Origin: Aphodousia sp048520025
Lineage (GTDB): Bacteria > Pseudomonadota > Gammaproteobacteria > Burkholderiales > Burkholderiaceae_F
DNA: 19,619 nucleotides
NCBI GenBank assembly: GCA_048520025.1
Contig: DBFZTP010000091.1
Location: 1 to 19,619, forward strand
Reading direction: 5' to 3'
In this document: in pieces, positions 15,242 through 19,619 of the stretch
How the letters are laid out: each line of letters begins with the position of its first letter
Position numbering within the stretch: the stretch's first letter is position 1
The notes under the pieces: generated by a model
Databases searched by the model: none
Told to the model about the DNA's origin: nothing
What the model saw: the letters and a program-made list of their open reading frames with translations, nothing else
Made by a program: the position numbers and the translations under genes

Positions 15242-15269
15242 CCATTTGCACTAAAAAGTGTGCAAATGG
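15242..15269 (+). terminator. Hairpin between fabG and acpP
   Basis: CCATTTGCAC and GTGCAAATGG form a perfect 10-bp stem with an 8-nt loop, starting 8 nt after the fabG stop. There is no T-run, so it may be an mRNA-end stabiliser, a processing site or a partial terminator rather than a strong stop. Confidence 0.5.
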
Positions 15270-15278
15270 GCATGGCTC

Positions 15279-15287
15279 TGATAAAAT
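15279..15287 (+). promoter_or_regulatory. Extended -10 promoter of acpP
   Basis: TG-A-TAAAAT is an extended -10 element with no strong -35 (the right arm of the hairpin occupies that place). Transcription would start near 15294 and give a 75-nt leader ending in the AAGGAGA ribosome site. A dedicated promoter fits the high demand for ACP. Confidence 0.5.
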
Positions 15288-15369
15288 AGGGGAAATTTCA
15301 TTTTTACAATGCAGTTTCCCTTTTTTGTGTGACTGTGTTGATTAAGTATTTATCAAGGAGACTTATCAA

Positions 15370-15606
15370 ATGAACGACATCGAACAACGTGTCAAGAAGG
15401 TTATCGCCGAACAATTGAACATCAATGAAGCTGATATCAAGAACGAATCCGCTTTCATCGAAGACCTCGGTGCTGACTCTTTGGATACGGTTGAGTTGGT
15501 TATGGCTTTGGAAGATGCCTTCAAGGTTGAAATCCCCGATGATCAACAAGAAAAGTTGCGTACGGTTCAACAAGCCATCGATTTCATCCAATCCACGGCT
15601 AAGTAA
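15370..15606 (+). CDS. acpP: Acyl carrier protein
   Basis: A 78-aa acidic four-helix protein that carries growing acyl chains on a phosphopantetheine arm for all Fab enzymes and for lipid synthesis. The attachment serine is Ser37 in GADSLDTVELVM, the canonical DSL motif. Length and charge are normal. AAGGAGA lies 7 nt upstream of ATG 15370, the strongest ribosome site in the window. It is preceded by its own promoter and followed by a strong terminator (15629-15680), so much of its mRNA is likely a short monocistronic message, common for acpP. Confidence 0.98.
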   Translation: MNDIEQRVKKVIAEQLNINEADIKNESAFIEDLGADSLDTVELVMALEDAFKVEIPDDQQEKLRTVQQAIDFIQSTAK

Positions 15607-15628
15607 TCGTAACCATCGTTAGATGGCT

Positions 15629-15680
15629 CCCCGCTGTAAACGCCTAATCCATAGGGTCGTTTAGGCGGGGATTCTTTTTT
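15629..15680 (+). terminator. Intrinsic terminator after acpP
   Basis: CCCCGC (15629-15634) begins a stem closing on GCGGGG (15665-15670), with TAAA/TTTA pairs inside a wobble and a bulge, followed by ATTCTTTTTT. An alternative inner pairing GCCTAA/TTAGGC is possible. A small hairpin CCATC-GTTA-GATGG (15613-15626) precedes it. Confidence 0.85.
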
Positions 15681-15712
15681 GAAGTCTATTTGAAAATTTT
15701 CGGAGAGTATTC

Positions 15713-16945
15713 ATGCGTCGTGTAGTCGTGACGGGGATCGGGATGGTTTGCCCGATCGGTAATGATGTTAAAACGAGCTGGGAAAATGCTTTGGCCGGTA
15801 AGTCCGGTATCACCAATATCACCGCTTTTGATGCGAGCAACTTGGGCTGCCAAATTGCCGGTGAAGTGAAGGACTTTGATATTGCTGAGTATTTGAATCC
15901 CAAAGAAGCTCGTCGTTATGACCGCTTCTTGCACTTTGGTGTGGCCGCCGGTGTTCAAGCCATTCGCGACAGCGGCATGGATTTGGAAAAAGAAGACTTG
16001 ACGCGTTTCGGTTGCTGCGTGGGCTCCGGTATCGGTGGTTTACCGATGATCTGTGAAAACCAACACGCTTGTGACGAACGTGGTCCGCGTCGTGTTTCGC
16101 CCTTTATGATTCCGGGCTCCATCATCAACATGATCTCCGGTCAATTGTCCATCATGTTTGGCTTGAAGGGCCCGAACTTGGCTCACGTGACGGCCTGTAC
16201 GACGGGGTTGCACTCCATCGGTGAAGCCAGCTGGATCATCCGTCGCGGTGACGCTGACATGATGGTAGCGGGTGGCGCCGATAGCGACATCAGCCCCGTG
16301 GGCGTTGCCTCCTTTGACAATATGCACGCCTTGAGTCGTCGCAATGACGATCCCGCTCATGCTTCCCGACCGTTTGATAAGGATCGTGATGGCTTTGTGA
16401 TGGGTGAAGGCTCAGGTTGCGTGGTGTTGGAAGAGTATGAACACGCTAAGGCCCGTGGCGCCAAGATCTATGCTGAACTCGTGGGCTATGGTTTGACGAG
16501 CGACGCTTATCACATCACGACGCCGAGCACGGACGGCCCGACGCGCTGCATGCAAGCCGCCATGAAGCAAGCCGGTGTAACGCCTGATCAAATTGATTAT
16601 TTGAACGCTCACGGTACGTCCACGAGCGTGGGTGACGTTAATGAAACGAAGGCCATTAAGGCTGCTTTTGGTGAAGCTGCCTCTCATGTGGTCGTCAATT
16701 CCACGAAGTCCATGACGGGTCACTTGTTGGGTGGTGCCGGCGGTATTGAATCGGTCTTTACGATTTTGGCCGTGAAGAACCAAATTTCGCCCCCGACCAT
16801 TAATATCAACGAATTGGATCCGGAATGCGATTTGGACTACTGTGCCAATGAAGCTCGTCCGATGGAAATCCGCTATGCTATGAAGAACTCCTTCGGCTTT
16901 GGCGGCACCAACGGTACGTTGATCTTTAAGCGCTTCGAAGAGTAA
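15713..16945 (+). CDS. fabF: Beta-ketoacyl-ACP synthase II
   Basis: Elongates acyl-ACP by decarboxylative condensation with malonyl-ACP and, in model bacteria, adjusts the membrane in response to temperature. The 410-aa product carries the KAS I/II Cys-His-His triad: Cys162 (VTACTTGLHSIG), His300 (LNAHGTSTSVGD) and His337 (SMTGHLLGGAGG), with Lys332 in TKSMTGH. The N-terminus MRRVVVTGIGMVCPIG is typical. GGAGAG lies 8 nt before ATG 15713. It follows the acpP terminator by 32 bp, so it depends on read-through or on a promoter I could not identify. In most betaproteobacteria rpoE and its regulators come next; here a terminator (16963-16991) ends the fab cluster. Confidence 0.97.
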   Translation: MRRVVVTGIGMVCPIGNDVKTSWENALAGKSGITNITAFDASNLGCQIAGEVKDFDIAEYLNPKEARRYDRFLHFGVAAGVQAIRDSGMDLEKEDLTRFGCCVGSGIGGLPMICENQHACDERGPRRVSPFMIPGSIINMISGQLSIMFGLKGPNLAHVTACTTGLHSIGEASWIIRRGDADMMVAGGADSDISPVGVASFDNMHALSRRNDDPAHASRPFDKDRDGFVMGEGSGCVVLEEYEHAKARGAKIYAELVGYGLTSDAYHITTPSTDGPTRCMQAAMKQAGVTPDQIDYLNAHGTSTSVGDVNETKAIKAAFGEAASHVVVNSTKSMTGHLLGGAGGIESVFTILAVKNQISPPTININELDPECDLDYCANEARPMEIRYAMKNSFGFGGTNGTLIFKRFEE

Positions 16946-16962
16946 CATAGTCGATAAGTCAG

Positions 16963-16991
16963 AAGGTCAAGAGCGTGGCTCTTGGCCTTTT
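16963..16991 (+). terminator. Intrinsic terminator after fabF
   Basis: AAGGTCAAGAGC pairs with GCTCTTGGCCTT (12 bp, one G-U) around a 3-nt loop, followed by TTTTCTT. It begins 18 nt after the fabF stop and closes the fatty-acid cluster. Confidence 0.87.
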
Positions 16992-17015
16992 CTTGCACAC
17001 TACAAAAGGATTGTC

Positions 17016-17432
17016 ATGGATATTCGCAAAGACAATGAAATGTACATGCAAATTGCCCTTTTAACGGCAAAGCGCAGCTATGCGCAACGTTTGAAAGTGG
17101 GTTGCGTGATCGTGAAAAATCATTCCATCATTTCGTTTGGTTGGAACGGTATGCCCACGGGCTATGACAATTGTTGCGAGATGGAAGTTGACGGTAAGTT
17201 GGTGACGCGCCCTGAGGTGCAACACGCTGAACTCAATGCCATCGCCAAGCTTTGCGAAAACGGTTACTCCTCTAAGGGAGCTTCAATCTTTATTTCGCAC
17301 AGTCCTTGCATTCACTGCTCACTTTTGATTCAAAAGTGTGGCATCACGCATGTGTACTATCATGAAGCTTATCGAGACGATGCCGGTATTCAATTTTTAA
17401 GAAAGGCCGGTATTTACGTTGAACAACTCTGA
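17016..17432 (+). CDS. dCMP deaminase-family protein
   Basis: A 138-aa zinc deaminase of the dCMP deaminase/ComEB group, which makes dUMP from dCMP for thymidylate synthesis. The zinc site is complete: His70-Ala71-Glu72 (HAELNAIAK) and Cys98-x-x-Cys101 (SPCIHCSLLI). GWNGMPTGYDNCCE near 42-55 is the substrate-loop motif of dCMP deaminases and argues against cytidine or tRNA-adenosine deaminases. ATG 17016 has AAAGGA 7 nt upstream. It stands alone between the fabF terminator and a convergent gene, at the place usually held by rpoE-rseA-rseB-mucD. The sequence reminds me of homologues from Bacteroidetes, so transfer is possible but unproven. Its stop codon abuts the stop of the convergent small gene (TGATCA), and its terminator lies inside that gene. 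Confidence 0.88.
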   Translation: MDIRKDNEMYMQIALLTAKRSYAQRLKVGCVIVKNHSIISFGWNGMPTGYDNCCEMEVDGKLVTRPEVQHAELNAIAKLCENGYSSKGASIFISHSPCIHCSLLIQKCGITHVYYHEAYRDDAGIQFLRKAGIYVEQL

Positions 17433-17606
17433 TCAGTGTTCGTCGGTTTCTTGAGGACGCTCCGCATTGTCGGGGCGTTTTTTCTTGGAGAGTTCGTCAC
17501 CGAGTTTCTTACCTTCTTCGTAGCCCGCACGAAAGTCTTCGAACGCTCTTTTGTAGAGGTATGCGAAGATCGCAATGGCAGCAATAATGACGATTAAGTA
17601 ACGCAT
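17433..17606 (-). CDS. Small single-pass membrane protein, unknown function
   Basis: A 57-aa product with one hydrophobic helix at about residues 3-18 (RYLIVIIAAIAIFAYLY) followed by a charged, Lys/Glu/Arg-rich cytoplasmic-type tail and a Glu-Thr-Asp-Glu-His end. I do not recognise a family. It may be a small inner-membrane protein. The ATG at 17606 gives a clean membrane start but has no ribosome site; the in-frame GTG at 17645 has AAAGGA only about 3 nt upstream and would add 13 residues. The gene meets the deaminase gene head-on with zero intergenic bases, and its C-terminal codons double as the deaminase terminator. That overlap also means the frame could be fortuitous, so confidence is moderate. 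Confidence 0.5.
   Translation of the reverse strand: MRYLIVIIAAIAIFAYLYKRAFEDFRAGYEEGKKLGDELSKKKRPDNAERPQETDEH
17457..17483 (+). terminator. Terminator of the deaminase gene, inside the opposing gene
   Basis: ACGCTCCG and CGGGGCGT form an 8-bp stem (one G-U) with loop CATTGT, followed by six T residues. It begins 25 nt after the deaminase stop and lies entirely within the C-terminal codons of the convergent small membrane-protein gene. Confidence 0.8.
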
Positions 17607-17717
17607 GGTAAGAAAGGTTTGGTAGCAATAGTCAAAGATTAACACAAATCCTTTGTTTTTCTTGCGAAAAAAGAGGGTTCCCTTGTAGGCAAAAAGCCCT
17701 AATCAACCATTGAAAAA

Positions 17718-17726
17718 TGGTAAAAT
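17718..17726 (+). promoter_or_regulatory. Extended -10 promoter of lepA
   Basis: TG-G-TAAAAT is an extended -10 element like that of acpP, with no clear -35. It overlaps a small hairpin CCATT-GAAA-AATGG (17707-17720). The start would be near 17733, giving a leader of about 92 nt. Confidence 0.45.
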
Positions 17727-17824
17727 GAATAGCTTTCGGATTAAAGGGAAAGGCAGTTAAGAACAGCCGGTTTTCCCATTGGTCCGGTCTTAACAAAAAT
17801 TGTTCGGAACTGAAAAAGTTTTTT

Positions 17825-19618
17825 ATGCAAAATATTCGCAATTTTTCCATCATTGCCCACATTGACCACGGTAAGTCCACGTTGGCTGACCGCATCATTC
17901 ATCGTTGCGGTGGCTTGAGTGATCGTGAAATGGAGTCCCAAGTGTTGGACTCGATGGATCTCGAAAAAGAACGCGGCATTACGATTAAGGCTCAAACGGC
18001 AGCTTTGAAGTACAAGGCCCAAGACGGTCAAGTCTATGAATTGAATTTGATCGATACCCCGGGGCACGTGGACTTTTCTTACGAAGTTTCTCGTTCTTTG
18101 AGTGCCTGTGAAGGGGCTTTGTTGGTGGTTGACGCCACGCAAGGCGTGGAAGCTCAAACGGTTGCAAACTGCTACACGGCCATTGACTTGGGTGTGGAAG
18201 TGCTTCCGGTGCTCAATAAGATGGACTTAAATAGCGCCAACCCCGATGCCGCCAAAGAGGAAATTGAAGACGTGATCGGTATCGACGCAACGGATGCGGT
18301 GGCTTGTTCTGCCAAGACCGGTATGGGCGTTGATGAAATTCTTGAGCGCATTGTGCGTGATGTGCCGCCGCCCAAGGGGGATGAAGAAGCTCCTCTTCAA
18401 GCGTTGGTGATCGACAGTTGGTTCGATAACTACGTGGGTGTGGTGATGTTGGTGCGAGTCGTCAACGGTCGCTTAAAGCCCAAGGATAAGATTTACTTGA
18501 TGAGTACCGGTGCCAACCACTTGGTTGAGCAAGTCGGTAAGTTCACACCGAAGTCAACGAGCTGCCCGGAATTGGTGGCTGGCGAAGTGGGCTTTGTGAT
18601 CGCCGGCATTAAGGAATTGAAGGATGCTCGTGTGGGCGATACCATCACGTTGGTCAATAAGATGGCCACCGAACCTTTGCCTGGCTTTAAGGAAGTCAAG
18701 CCCCAGGTGTTCGCGGGTCTCTATCCGGTCGAATCCAACCAATACGAAGCTTTGCGTGACGCGTTGACGAAGTTGCAACTCAATGACGCAGCTTTGCAAT
18801 TTGAACCGGAAGTCTCCCAAGCGTTGGGCTTTGGCTTCCGTGCCGGTTTCTTGGGTCTTTTGCACATGGACATCGTTCAAGAACGTCTTGAACGCGAATA
18901 TGACATGGACTTGATCACGACGGCGCCGTCCGTGGTTTATGAAGTCTTAAAGACCGACGGCGAATTGTTGCAAGTGGAAAACCCGTCTAAGCTTCCCTCG
19001 CCCGACAAGATTGCTGAAATTCGTGAACCGATTGATCGTGTGACGATTTTTGTCCCCGATGAATATGTTGGTACGGTGATGAAGCTCTGTAACGAAAAGC
19101 GTGGCGTGCAAACGAATTTGGCCTACCACGGCCGTCAAGTGCACTTGACCTACGAGTTGCCGTTGGCTGAAATCGTGTTGGACTTCTTTGATCGTTTGAA
19201 GTCTTTGACGCGCGGTTATGCCTCCATGGACTATGAATTCTTGGAATATCGTGCCGCAGACGTCGTAAAGGTTGATATGCTTATCAATGGGGATCGAGTG
19301 GATGCTTTGTCTTCCATCATCCACCGTTCGAATTCTGTACACCGTGGTCGTGAGATTGTGACGCGCTTGCGCAGTTTGATTCCGCGTCAAATGTATGACG
19401 TGGCCATTCAAGCTGCGATTGGCGCCAACATTATTGCTCGTGAAAACGTTAAGGCCTTGCGCAAGAATGTGTTAGCCAAGTGCTACGGTGGCGACATCAC
19501 GCGTAAACGCAAGTTGTTGGAAAAGCAAAAAGCCGGTAAGAAGCGCATGAAGCAAGTGGGTTCTGTGGAAATCCCGCAAGAAGCCTTCTTGGCCATTTTG
19601 CAAGTTGATGATAAATAA
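17825..19618 (+). CDS. lepA: Elongation factor 4 (LepA)
   Basis: Ribosome-associated translational GTPase that helps ribosome assembly and translation under stress; it resembles EF-G without domain IV. The 597-aa protein is complete. GTPase motifs are G1 AHIDHGKST (11-19), G3 DTPGH (77-81), G4 NKMD (131-134) and G5 SAK (162-164). The C-terminal LepA-specific domain is present (LRKNVLAKCYGGDITRKRKL), ending QVDDK with the stop at 19616-19618. The ribosome site before ATG 17825 is weak. In betaproteobacteria lepA usually leads lepB and rnc, which would lie just beyond the window. Here it is transcribed from its own candidate promoter rather than from a mucD-linked operon. Confidence 0.98.
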   Translation: MQNIRNFSIIAHIDHGKSTLADRIIHRCGGLSDREMESQVLDSMDLEKERGITIKAQTAALKYKAQDGQVYELNLIDTPGHVDFSYEVSRSLSACEGALLVVDATQGVEAQTVANCYTAIDLGVEVLPVLNKMDLNSANPDAAKEEIEDVIGIDATDAVACSAKTGMGVDEILERIVRDVPPPKGDEEAPLQALVIDSWFDNYVGVVMLVRVVNGRLKPKDKIYLMSTGANHLVEQVGKFTPKSTSCPELVAGEVGFVIAGIKELKDARVGDTITLVNKMATEPLPGFKEVKPQVFAGLYPVESNQYEALRDALTKLQLNDAALQFEPEVSQALGFGFRAGFLGLLHMDIVQERLEREYDMDLITTAPSVVYEVLKTDGELLQVENPSKLPSPDKIAEIREPIDRVTIFVPDEYVGTVMKLCNEKRGVQTNLAYHGRQVHLTYELPLAEIVLDFFDRLKSLTRGYASMDYEFLEYRAADVVKVDMLINGDRVDALSSIIHRSNSVHRGREIVTRLRSLIPRQMYDVAIQAAIGANIIARENVKALRKNVLAKCYGGDITRKRKLLEKQKAGKKRMKQVGSVEIPQEAFLAILQVDDK

Positions 19619-19619
19619 G

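Noticed and set aside
17741..18157. Leftward 138-codon frame at the lepA start
   Set aside because: It is antisense to the conserved LepA GTPase domain and lacks independent coding evidence.

Overview
The window looks like a chromosomal core-gene region of a betaproteobacterium, most likely Burkholderiales and probably a Sutterella/Parasutterella-type lineage. This is an inference from protein sequence and gene order: the RNase E catalytic core, the L32 sequence and the series rne, rluC, HAD phosphatase, RsmI-like methyltransferase, yceF, yceD, rpmF, fabH-fabD-fabG-acpP-fabF, lepA is the betaproteobacterial arrangement, carried on moderate-GC DNA with many TTG leucine codons.

Positions 1-3061 are the accessory part and are AT-richer. 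They hold the 3' portion of a secreted endonuclease I gene, a small secreted four-cysteine protein I do not recognise, and a leftward DUF4143-type AAA ATPase. Upstream of the ATPase lie three near-palindromic sites spaced exactly 33 bp apart, whose arms change sequence but stay complementary. Next come a leftward DUF2863-like protein and leftward rne, each followed by a hairpin. An 881-bp gene-poor divergent spacer rich in hairpins separates rne from rluC.

From rluC onward the genes serve RNA modification and turnover (rne, rluC, the RsmI-like methyltransferase), nucleotide and metabolite clean-up (HAD phosphatase, YceF), ribosome supply (rpmF, yceD) and type II fatty-acid synthesis. FabD loads malonyl onto ACP, FabH starts chains, FabF elongates and FabG reduces. 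yceF/methyltransferase and yceD/rpmF diverge from a shared control region. Two expected modules are missing from their usual places: plsX between rpmF and fabH, where there is now a 302-bp spacer with a strong terminator, and the rpoE-rse-mucD block between fabF and lepA, where there are now a dCMP-deaminase-family gene and a convergent small membrane-protein gene. lepA is complete and ends one base before the window edge.

I found no rRNA, tRNA, CRISPR array, insertion sequence or phage gene. The least explained signals are the phased hairpin array at 2916-3005 and the structured rne-rluC spacer. All family assignments were made by eye from the sequence, without database searches.
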